64,000 nt of DNA from contig NZ_UGHR01000001.1 in the NCBI RefSeq assembly GCF_900451195.1, forward strand, positions 310,001 through 374,000. Reading direction: 5' to 3'. The translations under genes and the position numbers were made by a program. The notes under the pieces are model-generated. The model was given only the letters and a program-made list of their open reading frames with translations, did no database searches and was not told the DNA's origin. Shown here in pieces: positions 17,432 through 26,013 of the stretch (position 1 is the first letter of the stretch; each line of letters opens with the position of its first letter). Origin of the DNA: Iodobacter fluviatilis (GTDB lineage Bacteria; Pseudomonadota; Gammaproteobacteria; Burkholderiales; Chitinibacteraceae).

Positions 17432-17682
17432 TCGTCAGCCACACCGAATAAAAGCTCAATTTCTTTTGCAGCCATCGTGTCGAAGTCATCCGGCACCAAA
17501 AACTGCCCAGATATAAACCCTAGCTCTGCAATAAGCTGCTCCTTGAGCATTAAGTTAGTATCAATTTGTTTTTTTGATTCGGCGTGATAGCGCTGTGCTT
17601 CTTCCGGCGCAAAGCCAAGCTCAGCAAACAAGTTGCCACCCGCCGGGGTGATATGCTGGATTGTGGTATCAATATTATTCAT
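17428..17682 (-). CDS. Chimeric antitoxin (HigA-like N terminus, Phd/VapB-like C terminus)
   Basis: 84 residues. The first part (GGNLFAELGFAPEEAQRYH) resembles the N terminus of an XRE/HigA antitoxin but stops before the HTH is complete. The last part (FLVPDDFDTMAAKEIELLFG) is the C-terminal toxin-binding tail seen in Phd/VapB partners of VapC. The gene reads straight into the vapC pseudogene, so it now has no active partner. It looks like a fusion by deletion between two TA modules. Confidence 0.6.
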   Translation of the reverse strand: MNNIDTTIQHITPAGGNLFAELGFAPEEAQRYHAESKKQIDTNLMLKEQLIAELGFISGQFLVPDDFDTMAAKEIELLFGVADE

Positions 17683-17814
17683 GACTCTGTTTTCATTGAT
17701 TGAATGATGGCCTGATAACGTGCTTCGGCAATGCCCTTATCTTTTTTTGCGGTCGCTTCAGTTATCCATTGATCAACTTCCCTTGCTGTTTTGTATCCAA
17801 TTGAATACACTTAA
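17683..17814 (-). pseudogene. Possible remnant ORF upstream of the antitoxin
   Basis: An open frame without a good start reads IGYKTAREVDQWITEA and AEARYQAIIQSMKTES up to a stop that overlaps the antitoxin ATG. It may be the tail of a deleted gene. No family recognised. Confidence 0.3.
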
Positions 17815-17817
17815 TTG

Positions 17818-18114
17818 ATGAACACATTTTACAGCTCTGATGAATTCAATAAGTGGCTGGATTCTTTGAAAGACAAGCTAGGTAAGGCCAAAATATTACA
17901 ACGTATTCGCCGTGCTACGAATGGCAACTTTGGTGACTGTGAGCCGGTTGGGGGTGGGGTCTCCGAGATGAAGGTCGATTACGGCCCTGGCTACCGTGTT
18001 TACTTTACTCGGCGTGGTGCAGTCATTTATTTATTGCTGCTGGGTGGAGATAAGTCCACACAACCACGTGACATTGAGCGTGCCAAGGTAATGGCCGCAA
18101 GCCTTGAGGAATAA
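17818..18114 (+). CDS. RelE/HigB-like toxin (Gp49-like addiction module killer)
   Basis: 98 residues from ATG 17818. Motifs typical of the phage Gp49-like / COG3657 killer family are FNKWLDSLKD, RIRRATNGNFGD, GPGYRVYF and LLLGGDKSTQ. Predicted ribosome-dependent or free mRNA endonuclease. The antitoxin follows three bases after the stop. Both genes look intact, so this module may stabilise the prophage. Confidence 0.87.
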   Translation: MNTFYSSDEFNKWLDSLKDKLGKAKILQRIRRATNGNFGDCEPVGGGVSEMKVDYGPGYRVYFTRRGAVIYLLLLGGDKSTQPRDIERAKVMAASLEE

Positions 18115-18117
18115 ATC

Positions 18118-18402
18118 ATGACTATTTTTACCCCCTTTGATGTTGTAGATCATCTTGATGATGAAGAAACTATCAGCGCTTATTTATCTGAAGCACTTGC
18201 TGATCCTGATCCTGCTATGTTTTTACTTGCCATCAAAGACGTAGCTCGCGCCCGTGGCATGACGCAACTTGCTAAAGATTCCGGATTAGGTAGAGAGAGC
18301 TTATACAAAGCACTTGCTCCGGGAAGCAAGCCCCGCTATGAAACGATCATGAAACTTTTACATGGTTTGGGTATTAAATTAAATGCTACACCTGCTGCAT
18401 GA
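18118..18402 (+). CDS. HigA-like antitoxin (addiction module antidote)
   Basis: 94 residues. XRE-type helix-turn-helix in the C-terminal half (ARARGMTQLAKDSGLGRESL, then KPRYETIMKLLHGLG). The N-terminal helix (YLSEALADPDPAMFLLAIKD) is typical of the COG3636 antidote family. It neutralises the upstream toxin and likely represses the pair. Confidence 0.88.
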   Translation: MTIFTPFDVVDHLDDEETISAYLSEALADPDPAMFLLAIKDVARARGMTQLAKDSGLGRESLYKALAPGSKPRYETIMKLLHGLGIKLNATPAA

Positions 18403-18417
18403 TAAAAGAGCAAGTGT

Positions 18418-18447
18418 AAAACGGCGGCCAGATGGTCGCCGTTTTTG
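18418..18447. terminator. Terminator between antitoxin and late gene D
   Basis: AAACGGCG / CGCCGTTT helix with an inner CCA/TGG and a T-run. It serves the rightward TA genes and sits at the end of the leftward D operon. Confidence 0.75.
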
Positions 18448-18448
18448 T

Positions 18449-19504
18449 TTACCCGTCCACTTCACTGGCCTTTACTTCCAGCTCCAAAGCCGTGGTGTAG
18501 CCACTGTCGCTTAAGCTATGCACCACGCGGGTAATGATCCAGTCTTGCTTATCGATAATGGGCTTAAAGCCTGACACGCTGGCGGGGAGTTCTGGAAACA
18601 ATTCTGGGCGGCCATAGGCGAGGGTGATTGAGAATTGAGCCACGCCGCGCTGCAGCTTTTCCCATTCTGCTTTTGCGGCCCGTTCGGCGTTGGTTTTGCT
18701 GGCGTAAACGTGTCTTAGTGTTTTGACGTTATCATCCGCGCCCTGGATGACTTCTCCTTGCCCCGGGCCTGCTTTTTTCCTAGGTTTGCGTTTTACGGTG
18801 GTGGTTTCTTTCTTGGCCGTTTTGGTGTTTTGCCATGCCGCTTTCACGCCGCTATACGCGCCCCGGTCTGCAATGCCAAAGCGGTGGCCGTCGCCAGATT
18901 GGCGGGTGATCTGCACTTTGCCAAGCGGCTGGCCACTGGCCGTGCTGGCCTGGCCTGCTTTCATAAACAGCAGGCTGCTGTCTTTGACCGTGGCAATGGC
19001 GTCAAACATTTTAGCGATGCGGCTTAAAAAGCTGGCGTCGCTTTCGCTGGTCTGGTCGATGTGACGGATGGCTTGCCCGGCTAAGTCTGGCCCGATCCGG
19101 TGCTGGATCTTATTTTGTTTGGCGATGGTTTCAACAATCGCGCCCACGGTGGTTTGATGCCATGAGCGCTCTTTTTTAACGGACAGGCCCGCGCGTAAAT
19201 CGGCGCTGCGGGCGCGGATGGTGAGCTGATCCGGTGCGCCGCTGTGCTCGACTTCATCCACCGTATATTGGCCCTTATCCACTAAGCCACTATCCGCCCA
19301 GCCCAGCGACACGCTGACAACGGCACCGCGTGGCGGAATTTCCAGCAGGCCGTCGCTATCGTCCAGCGTGATATCCAGCTGATCCGCTTCAAAGCCGCGA
19401 TTGTCTGTCAGGTTAACCGACACCAGCCGGTCGTTCACCCGCTTAGAAATATCTTTGCTGCCGACTAAGATTTTAAAGCGCGGGGCGTTGTGGCCTTCAT
19501 TCAT
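18449..19504 (-). CDS. P2 gpD-like tail protein
   Basis: 351 residues. Baseplate hub or tail-fold protein (FKILVGSKDISKRVNDRLVS, SVSLGWADSGLVDKGQY, DASFLSRIAKMFDA), known as late control protein D. It is the last gene of the FETUD-type leftward operon; its start overlaps the end of gpU by four bases. Confidence 0.92.
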   Translation of the reverse strand: MNEGHNAPRFKILVGSKDISKRVNDRLVSVNLTDNRGFEADQLDITLDDSDGLLEIPPRGAVVSVSLGWADSGLVDKGQYTVDEVEHSGAPDQLTIRARSADLRAGLSVKKERSWHQTTVGAIVETIAKQNKIQHRIGPDLAGQAIRHIDQTSESDASFLSRIAKMFDAIATVKDSSLLFMKAGQASTASGQPLGKVQITRQSGDGHRFGIADRGAYSGVKAAWQNTKTAKKETTTVKRKPRKKAGPGQGEVIQGADDNVKTLRHVYASKTNAERAAKAEWEKLQRGVAQFSITLAYGRPELFPELPASVSGFKPIIDKQDWIITRVVHSLSDSGYTTALELEVKASEVDG

Positions 19505-19911
19505 TGCAACAGACCTATTATTTTTTCGAGAGGGTTGGATGTGATCCGCTTCAGGCTTAAGTTAAATTCAATCTTGCGGGCTGAGCCGTTCTTGTAAAAC
19601 AGGCTGCGGGTGGTTTTGATGGCTTCGATCACGTACTCGCCATAAATCCAGCCGGTGCCTTCAATTAAAAAATACGCTTCTCCCGTATCGGCCATTTCTT
19701 CCAGCGCCAGCAAAGACACCTCGCCCGCGTTCAGCTCTTCATACAATACGCCGCTCAGCGCGATGCTTTCCGCATCTGGCCCTAGAAACTGATTAGCTGG
19801 GCCGATACCGATTCGCGTCTGGCTGGCGTGCCGCCATGATTTGGATTGCTCTAAAGTTTGGTAAGGGGCGCTGGCCAGCTCAAATACAAACATACCTAAG
19901 ACCATCATCAT
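19501..19911 (-). CDS. P2 gpU-like tail protein
   Basis: 136 residues with the gpU signature (FVFELASAPYQTLEQSKSW, GWIYGEYVIEAI). Tail terminator or completion protein. It overlaps gpT by one base. Confidence 0.92.
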   Translation of the reverse strand: MMMVLGMFVFELASAPYQTLEQSKSWRHASQTRIGIGPANQFLGPDAESIALSGVLYEELNAGEVSLLALEEMADTGEAYFLIEGTGWIYGEYVIEAIKTTRSLFYKNGSARKIEFNLSLKRITSNPLEKIIGLLQ

Positions 19912-22493
19912 CAGTCGCTGTCTCCTAAGCGTGAACGGCTGCGCACTTGCTTCTGGCGGTCGGCTTTGGCGATTTCTTGCGCGACCCGTTGCGCCAACGC
20001 CTGTTCGTTCATGCCTGGCGCCGCATTAATCGTGATCTGGATCGATGGCGCTGGGCTGTAGTTGGTTTGGGCTGACATGGGCGGGCGCTGATCCAGTTGG
20101 ATATCGGCCATGGCCCCCAAGCTGGTGCCGCCAATCATCAGGCCACCGGCAGCAGTCGCCATTTTGCGGGCCATGTTTTTAATGGTATCGAGTGGCGCTT
20201 GCTGGCTGTCGCTTAAGCCTTTGTCCAAACCTGCAACGGTATGCCGCCCAATTTGGGCAAACACGCGGGAGGGGGAATGGATATCAAGTGCTTTTTGTAC
20301 CGGCTCGGGCAGCATTTTGGCCAGCTCGTAGAACTTCCCTTTTAACCAGTCCCACTTACCGGCAATCCCTTGCCACAAACCATCGACCATCATCTGGCCA
20401 TAGCCGGTAAAGGTGGCGGGGAGTTCCAAACCAAACCAGCTGAAGACCTTGGTAAAGGCGCTGTAAAACAAACCCAGCGGCGACCAATTGAGGATTAATG
20501 CGCCGATCCCTGAAATGCCACCATGAAAGGCTTCTTTGATCTGATCCCACAGACCACCAAAGAAGGCCTTAATCGGCTCCCAATATTTGTAAATCAACAG
20601 GGCAGCAAGGGCGATACCTGTGACCAACAGGCCGATAGGATTCATCAGCAGGGCGCGGCCCATAAAGAGCGCGGCATTCCCGGCCAGGCTTAAAGCACTG
20701 GTCAACAGGCTATAACTCCATGTGGCCGCTTTGGCTAACACTGAACCCATACCCATTTGAATATTCATCGAGGTCAGGGCAAACCGAACCATGGCAAACG
20801 GGCCTAACAGCGCCGCTGCGGCCAGCGCTAAGCCGCCCAATATCGCCACGATGGCAGCAGCGGATACGCTGACTTTGACCAAAGTTGCGGCCAGCTCGGG
20901 GTTGGCCTTCATCCATTCGCCTGTTTTGCGGATGACGTCGGTGATATTTTGCAGCAGCTCGCGCAGGGGGCTGTTGCTGCCTTCAAACATTTCAATGCCC
21001 ACATCTTCCCAAGCCGATTGCAGCGTCTTGATATCGCCCGCCGCGTTGTCGCTCATGGTGGCCGCGTTCTTGCTGGCTTCACCAGCGGACTGTCTGAGAG
21101 TGGCAATTAGTGCTTGCAGCTTGCCGCTACCGGCTTGCGCGGTCAGCACTTGCAATGCACTAAAAGCCTCTTCGCCCGCAATATGCTTAAAGTATCCGGC
21201 CCGCTGGGCATTGCCCATGTTTTTTGTTTTGGCTTCCAGCTCGGCCAGAATGGTCGGCAGATCGCGTAGATTGCCTTTGGCGTCTTTGGCTTGCAGCCCT
21301 AGCTCTTTCATGGCGTCTGCGGCCATTTTGGGCGGGGCTGACAAGCGGGACATAATGGCGCGTAAGGCCGTACCACCCATGCTGGCCTGAATACCGGCGT
21401 CCCCTAATTTACCGGTCATGGCGGCGGCTGTTTCCAGATCCACGCCCAGGCCGGCAGCGACTGGCGCGGCGTATTTCATGGTTTCAGCCAGCATTCTTAA
21501 ATCGACATTCGAGCGCGTGAACGTGCCGACCAGCACATCGCCCGCACGGCCCATCTGATCTGCGTTCAGCTTAAAGCCGGTCAGAATATTGGAGGCCATA
21601 TCGGCAGCGGCGGGCAGTTCTACCCGTCCGGCCTTGGCTAAATCGAGCACACCCGGCATGGCTTTTTGAATCGCGGTCGGATCAAAGCCTGCCATGGCTA
21701 AATAGCCTTGCCCCTGTGCCGCTTCGTTGGCGGTAAAGCTGGTGGCCGCGCCTAATTCCCGCGCCTGTTTGCGTAAGGCGGCGAGCTGCGGGCCGTTTTT
21801 ATCCAATCGGGTAAGCGCCTGTACGCTGGACATTTCCGCATCAAAGTCTAAGCCCGGTCCCATCACCCGTTTGGCCGCGTACAGCGCACCGCCACCCGCA
21901 ACGGCCATACCCGCACCAGCTCCCGCCAGATTGTTTCTGGCGTTCATGCTTCGGTCGTAAGTTGCTCTGGCCGCATGTTGGCGCTGCATCTGTCGGCCTA
22001 AGCGTTCCAGCTGCTGTTGTTCTCTTTGCAGGGCGGCGCTGGTGCTGGTGGCGTTTTGTCTGAGCTCGCGCTGATGCTGGGACAGATTGCGCGTAGAAAT
22101 ACCCGCCGCATTCAGAGAGGTGCGCAGGCTTTGTTGCCGGTTGACCAGCTGAGTGTGGCGGGCGGCCAGCTCCGCCGCTTCTTTTTTAGCCCGGTTAAAT
22201 TCCGCGCTCATTTGCCGGGTCGGATGGGCCGTGGCGGCGAGGCTTCTGCCCAGCGCCGTGGCGCGTTCCTGGGCGGCTTTCATTTGCTGCGAGGTTTGGG
22301 CGGTATCGCGGGTTAGCTTTTTAAATGAATCAATCTGCCCCTGGGTTTTATCCAGTGCCTTCATTTTGTTTTTAAGTTCGCTGACTTGCTTTGATACCGC
22401 CTTGCTTTGATTCAGTACCCCTTTAAACGGCGCGGTAAATTGATCAATTGCTTTTAACACCACTTCTAATCGTAAATTTCGCGCCGCGCTCAT
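19911..22493 (-). CDS. Tail tape measure protein (P2 gpT-like)
   Basis: 860 residues. N-terminal coiled coil (about 20-170), a TP901-type tape-measure core (ARELGAATSFTANEAAQGQG) and hydrophobic helices near 540-640. A C-terminal region has HSPSRVFAQIGRHTVAGL. It sets tail length during assembly. Its start overlaps the methyltransferase stop, so the MTase gene lies inside the tail operon. Confidence 0.93.
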   Translation of the reverse strand: MSAARNLRLEVVLKAIDQFTAPFKGVLNQSKAVSKQVSELKNKMKALDKTQGQIDSFKKLTRDTAQTSQQMKAAQERATALGRSLAATAHPTRQMSAEFNRAKKEAAELAARHTQLVNRQQSLRTSLNAAGISTRNLSQHQRELRQNATSTSAALQREQQQLERLGRQMQRQHAARATYDRSMNARNNLAGAGAGMAVAGGGALYAAKRVMGPGLDFDAEMSSVQALTRLDKNGPQLAALRKQARELGAATSFTANEAAQGQGYLAMAGFDPTAIQKAMPGVLDLAKAGRVELPAAADMASNILTGFKLNADQMGRAGDVLVGTFTRSNVDLRMLAETMKYAAPVAAGLGVDLETAAAMTGKLGDAGIQASMGGTALRAIMSRLSAPPKMAADAMKELGLQAKDAKGNLRDLPTILAELEAKTKNMGNAQRAGYFKHIAGEEAFSALQVLTAQAGSGKLQALIATLRQSAGEASKNAATMSDNAAGDIKTLQSAWEDVGIEMFEGSNSPLRELLQNITDVIRKTGEWMKANPELAATLVKVSVSAAAIVAILGGLALAAAALLGPFAMVRFALTSMNIQMGMGSVLAKAATWSYSLLTSALSLAGNAALFMGRALLMNPIGLLVTGIALAALLIYKYWEPIKAFFGGLWDQIKEAFHGGISGIGALILNWSPLGLFYSAFTKVFSWFGLELPATFTGYGQMMVDGLWQGIAGKWDWLKGKFYELAKMLPEPVQKALDIHSPSRVFAQIGRHTVAGLDKGLSDSQQAPLDTIKNMARKMATAAGGLMIGGTSLGAMADIQLDQRPPMSAQTNYSPAPSIQITINAAPGMNEQALAQRVAQEIAKADRQKQVRSRSRLGDSD

Positions 22494-23206
22494 TAGTGCT
22501 CCTGTGCCAATCGTTCTAAGGCAATGGTTTTGTATTCCTCGCTTAACTCACAGCCCAGCCAGTCGTAGCCTTCCAATTCCGCCGCCAGCAGGGTGGAGCC
22601 TGATCCGGCGAAAGGGTCCAGAATTAAACCGCCAGGCGTGCAGATCTTGATCAGATCGCGCATTAAATCGGTGGGTTTGCCGGTGATATGGAACTTGTCT
22701 TTTTGTTTGACCACTTCCTTATAAACACCGCGCAATACGCCCACATCGCGGGCCAGTGGCATATCGCCCTTACTGCCCCACACAATGTATTCCGCCTGAT
22801 TTCTAAAACGGCCCATCTGGGGGCGCACGCCTTCGCCCTTATCCCAGACCGCAATGCCGCGCCAGGTAAAACCCGCCACCTGCAAAGCGTCGGTGGTCAG
22901 CGGCAATTGTCGCCAGTCGGTGAATAAGCAAATGGGCGCACCGTCTTTCATAACGCGCAGGCATTCAGACAGCCAAAGCGTCATCCAGCGCAGGTGGGCG
23001 CGTTGGTCGCGGTGATCGCCGGTGAATTCAGGGTATTTGCGGACGGTGTCGTTGTTTTGGTATTTCTCGCTTGTGCTGCGGTTTTTAGAGCCGATGTGTA
23101 AGCCGCCCGAGGCATAAGGCGGGTCGGTGATCAGCGCATCTACCCGGGCGGCGGGGAGGGATTCTAAGAAGGGCAGGCAGTCGCCTTGGTGGAGGAAATT
23201 TTTCAT
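22493..23206 (-). CDS. Phage DNA methyltransferase (N6-adenine/N4-cytosine type)
   Basis: 237 residues. Catalytic motif IV is TDPPYASGG near the N terminus and SAM motif I is DPFAGSGSTLLAA near the C terminus, the beta-class order. No restriction gene adjoins it, so it is an orphan, probably masking phage DNA. It is inserted between E' and T with four-base stop/start overlaps on the E' side and a one-base overlap with T, so it is translated with the tail genes. Confidence 0.9.
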   Translation of the reverse strand: MKNFLHQGDCLPFLESLPAARVDALITDPPYASGGLHIGSKNRSTSEKYQNNDTVRKYPEFTGDHRDQRAHLRWMTLWLSECLRVMKDGAPICLFTDWRQLPLTTDALQVAGFTWRGIAVWDKGEGVRPQMGRFRNQAEYIVWGSKGDMPLARDVGVLRGVYKEVVKQKDKFHITGKPTDLMRDLIKICTPGGLILDPFAGSGSTLLAAELEGYDWLGCELSEEYKTIALERLAQEH

Positions 23207-23325
23207 ATATTGTTTTCTGGGTTGAATCGTTTGCGCGCTTCTTCACGCCATTCCATCAGATCCGATACCGTCATGTCGTCCATGGCCGAAGGCGGCCAAT
23301 GAAACACCATGGCGATATCGGCCAT
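23203..23325 (-). CDS. GpE' extension ORF (40 codons)
   Basis: Reads MADIAMVFHWPPSAMDDMTV then LMEWREEARKRF, the P2 GpE family signature. It is mainly the C-terminal extension of gpE made by -1 frameshifting at TTTTTTA (23379 to 23373). No stop lies between that site and the ATG at 23325 in the new frame. The TGA overlaps the methyltransferase ATG. Confidence 0.85.
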   Translation of the reverse strand: MADIAMVFHWPPSAMDDMTVSDLMEWREEARKRFNPENNI

Positions 23326-23333
23326 GGCTGAAT

Positions 23334-23639
23334 TTACGCTTGCGGGTAGTCCGCTTTGGCGTCCTTCGGCAATAAAAAACCGGCGGTGATCCCGGCCAAT
23401 TGCAGCAGGTCGGCAGGGTCCAGATTGCGGACGTCCTGCTCGGTGAGCGCAGGGTCTGAAATACGCGGCAATACCTTAGTGATGGCTTCTACATCCATCT
23501 GCAGCAAGTCGCCCAACTTCACGCCACGCAATGCGCCGCTTTTGGGCTTGATCAGCGTAATGCGGCTGATGGTCTGATCGCCACGAATCAGCGGGCTATC
23601 GAGTTCGACGGTGTTGGGGTTTTTTTCTTGAACATTCAT
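23334..23639 (-). CDS. Tail assembly chaperone gpE (frameshifts into E')
   Basis: 101 residues (TVELDSPLIRGDQTISRITL, then LRISDPAL-like and LLQLAGITAGFLLPK). In P2 the E and E+E' products chaperone tape-measure and tube assembly. The codons GGT TTT TTA at 23373-23381 form a classical -1 slippery heptamer in the right phase, matching P2 organisation. Confidence 0.9.
   Translation of the reverse strand: MNVQEKNPNTVELDSPLIRGDQTISRITLIKPKSGALRGVKLGDLLQMDVEAITKVLPRISDPALTEQDVRNLDPADLLQLAGITAGFLLPKDAKADYPQA
23373..23379 (-). promoter_or_regulatory. Programmed -1 frameshift heptamer T TTT TTA
   Basis: In the gpE frame the heptamer reads X XXY YYZ exactly. After slippage the frame is ATT GCC GAA ... 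and continues without stop into the GpE' ORF. Confidence 0.85.
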
Positions 23640-23659
23640 TTTGGTTTAAATCCTTTTAA

Positions 23660-24169
23660 TCAGAGGCCAATGGCGCTGCGCATTTTTGCGAGGCGGTCGG
23701 TACCGTCGATGATTTCAATCATGTTGACCGTATCGATTTCCACCAGCGTTTTGCCGTTTAGGGTTAGCTTGTAATAGCTGAGGGAGCTGGCGACTTTGAA
23801 CTCGGTATCGTCGCTAGGCTTGGCGCTGCCCATATCGATTTCTTTATGCCGCCCGCGCACAATCACCTCGACCGCATCGACTTCTTCCGAGTCTTCCCGC
23901 TGATAGCCACCGGCAAAGCGCAGCAGCACCGCGTCGTGCGTGGCCGCGCCAAAACTGGCGAGGATTTCGCGCATAAAGCCGCCGTAGGTCGCCGACATTT
24001 CGAGCTTTTCAAGGCCAAGGTCGATATCGACTGTGCCGCTCATGCCGCCGCCCCGGTACTCTTCCATCTTGCGGCTGAGCTTGGGTAGGGTCACTTCCGT
24101 AACCTGTCCTGCAAAGTTGATCCCATCCATAAACAAATTGAGGGCTTTTAACTTACCTGGTAAAGCCAT
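23660..24169 (-). CDS. Major tail tube protein (P2 FII-like)
   Basis: 169 residues with family segments LKALNLFMDGINFAGQVTEV, EYRGGGMSGTVDIDLG and YYKLTLNGKTLVEID. It forms the inner tube of the contractile tail. It follows the sheath gene by 15 bases. Confidence 0.95.
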   Translation of the reverse strand: MALPGKLKALNLFMDGINFAGQVTEVTLPKLSRKMEEYRGGGMSGTVDIDLGLEKLEMSATYGGFMREILASFGAATHDAVLLRFAGGYQREDSEEVDAVEVIVRGRHKEIDMGSAKPSDDTEFKVASSLSYYKLTLNGKTLVEIDTVNMIEIIDGTDRLAKMRSAIGL

Positions 24170-24184
24170 GTTGATTCCCCTTGA

Positions 24185-25357
24185 TTAGCCGACGCTGGCG
24201 CTAAAATTCATCAGGTATTGATCGGTAATGCGCTGGCGCAGCTCTAAGTTTTCCAGAGGCGGGACGGGGGTGTAGTCGTAATCGATGGTGAGCTTGCCCG
24301 CCTTCAGATCCTCCTTCCCGTTGGCCTCAACATCCAGCCAGGCGTTAAAGCCCAGCAAGTAACCCGCTGAAACCCAGGCGCGACCCTTCGCATTAATCCC
24401 TTCCAAAATGTCTTTGGCTAAGCTCGGCGTCATCGGCTGATCGATGGCCCACATATGCGCCTCGCCCATGGTGTCGGCGATGACTTGGGCGCTGCGGGTG
24501 TAGTTCTCAAACATAAACAGCGGATCAGCAGACAGGGTTCGGTTGCCCCAGAACACAAAGCCTTTGGCGCGAACAAGGGTGGTGATGTCTTTGCCATTGA
24601 GCAGGCCCGCGTCGGTGTCCGGGTCTTGCAGATCCCAGAACACGTCCTGGCTTAAGCCGGTGACGCCGTTAATCACCACATTGGAAAGCGTCTTATGCCA
24701 GCCGATTTCCTTGTCCAGTTTGGCGCGTAAGCCGATGGCGTAAGCGACGGCTAAGTCGAGGCCTTCATCATCAAGGCCGGACCAGTTGGGATTTTTAAAG
24801 TCTGGCCAGATCATCATTAATTCGCGCTGGCCGAAGTTGGCGCGGTATTCCAGCGCTTCTTGCACGCTATTGCAGCCGCGTGCGCTGATATAGGCAAAGC
24901 CGCGCAGCTTCTGGCAGAGGGTTGCCAGCTCATTGGCGACCAGCAAAGTGTCGTAGCCCGGCACCCCTAAAATGCGCGGCTTCACATGCACGATGCTGTT
25001 GGCCGCGAGCAAAGCTTTAAGGCCGGTAAAGCGGCCTGTTTCATCGGTGCCGCCGATGATGTTCTGCTCGGTTTCTTTTTCGTCTTTGCCTTGCTCGACG
25101 CGCACCATGACAACAATCGGGCTGGTCTGTTTAGCAATGGCATTAAGCGTGCGCAGCATGGTGCCTTTCGTGCCTGCTTTGCCAATGGCTTTTTGTACGT
25201 TGGTGATCAGTACCGGCTGATTGAGCGGGAAGAATTTTGCATCTGCATCGGGGGCGGTGCAGACCAGGCCGATAACGGCGGTGCTGATGGTTTGAATGGT
25301 GCGCGTACCCTCGTTAATCTCGATGACTCGCGTACCATGGTGGAATTGATCGCCCAT
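24185..25357 (-). CDS. Tail sheath protein (P2 FI-like)
   Basis: 390 residues; contractile sheath (FHHGTRVIEINEGTRTIQTI, GVPGYDTLLVANEL, FVFWGNRTLSADPLFMFENY). ATG 25357 has GAGGA seven bases upstream, so it is preferred over 25390. It is the first gene of the sheath-tube operon; a late promoter should lie in 25358-25448. Confidence 0.95.
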   Translation of the reverse strand: MGDQFHHGTRVIEINEGTRTIQTISTAVIGLVCTAPDADAKFFPLNQPVLITNVQKAIGKAGTKGTMLRTLNAIAKQTSPIVVMVRVEQGKDEKETEQNIIGGTDETGRFTGLKALLAANSIVHVKPRILGVPGYDTLLVANELATLCQKLRGFAYISARGCNSVQEALEYRANFGQRELMMIWPDFKNPNWSGLDDEGLDLAVAYAIGLRAKLDKEIGWHKTLSNVVINGVTGLSQDVFWDLQDPDTDAGLLNGKDITTLVRAKGFVFWGNRTLSADPLFMFENYTRSAQVIADTMGEAHMWAIDQPMTPSLAKDILEGINAKGRAWVSAGYLLGFNAWLDVEANGKEDLKAGKLTIDYDYTPVPPLENLELRQRITDQYLMNFSASVG

Positions 25358-25448
25358 GATTTCCTCGGTTTGAATTGACCGAGCCATCATGAGCGTTTAC
25401 GGCTGGATTCGCTTTCACTGGGGATTGTGAAGCAGGGAACGACAAAGC

Positions 25449-26009
25449 TTAGGCGGGTGTTTCGCTTAAAACTTGCGCCAGCAAGCCTTCCAGCCGTTCG
25501 ATTTTCTCATTTAATGCGAGCAATTGATCGTCAGCGATGGCTGCTGGTGGGTCTAAAACCAGCGGGATGGGTTGAGCTTCCGTGATCCATTTTTTACCGT
25601 TCCAGACCGCCCCTTCAAAATACGGCAGCAGGGTGAAGCCTTCGGGTATTGGGCCTAATGTATCCAGCACACGCGCCGCGCCATCGCTGGTTTGGTAGGC
25701 GATCATCTTTCGGTAGTCTTCAATCAGCGCCCAGCACTGATCTGCCTTATTTCGAATGATGGCTTTGTTTTTAGCGGGCCGAACTTTGGGCGCATCCTGC
25801 ACCGCACCGGCAGGCAAGCCGCAATCTTTAGACACCCACATTTCAGCTTTGCCGATATATTCCAGCGTGCGGGTGTCGTGGCAAAAGCAAGGCACGACGC
25901 CGTCGTGGCTGGCAAAGCCGTCTTGATCGAAAGAAACCGGCTGCACGGGCTTGGTTTCTGGTTTCAGCATTGGGCGGGTGTTGTCTGGTTTGATTGTATT
26001 TTTAAGCAT
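25449..26009 (-). CDS. Tail fibre assembly chaperone (gpG-like)
   Basis: 186 residues from ATG 26009. The C-terminal half holds the usual fibre-chaperone element (GAVWNGKKWITEA), and the middle resembles DTRTLEYIGKAEMWVSKDCG seen next to many fibre genes. It follows the fibre gene by four bases. Confidence 0.7.
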   Translation of the reverse strand: MLKNTIKPDNTRPMLKPETKPVQPVSFDQDGFASHDGVVPCFCHDTRTLEYIGKAEMWVSKDCGLPAGAVQDAPKVRPAKNKAIIRNKADQCWALIEDYRKMIAYQTSDGAARVLDTLGPIPEGFTLLPYFEGAVWNGKKWITEAQPIPLVLDPPAAIADDQLLALNEKIERLEGLLAQVLSETPA

Positions 26010-26013
26010 TGGA

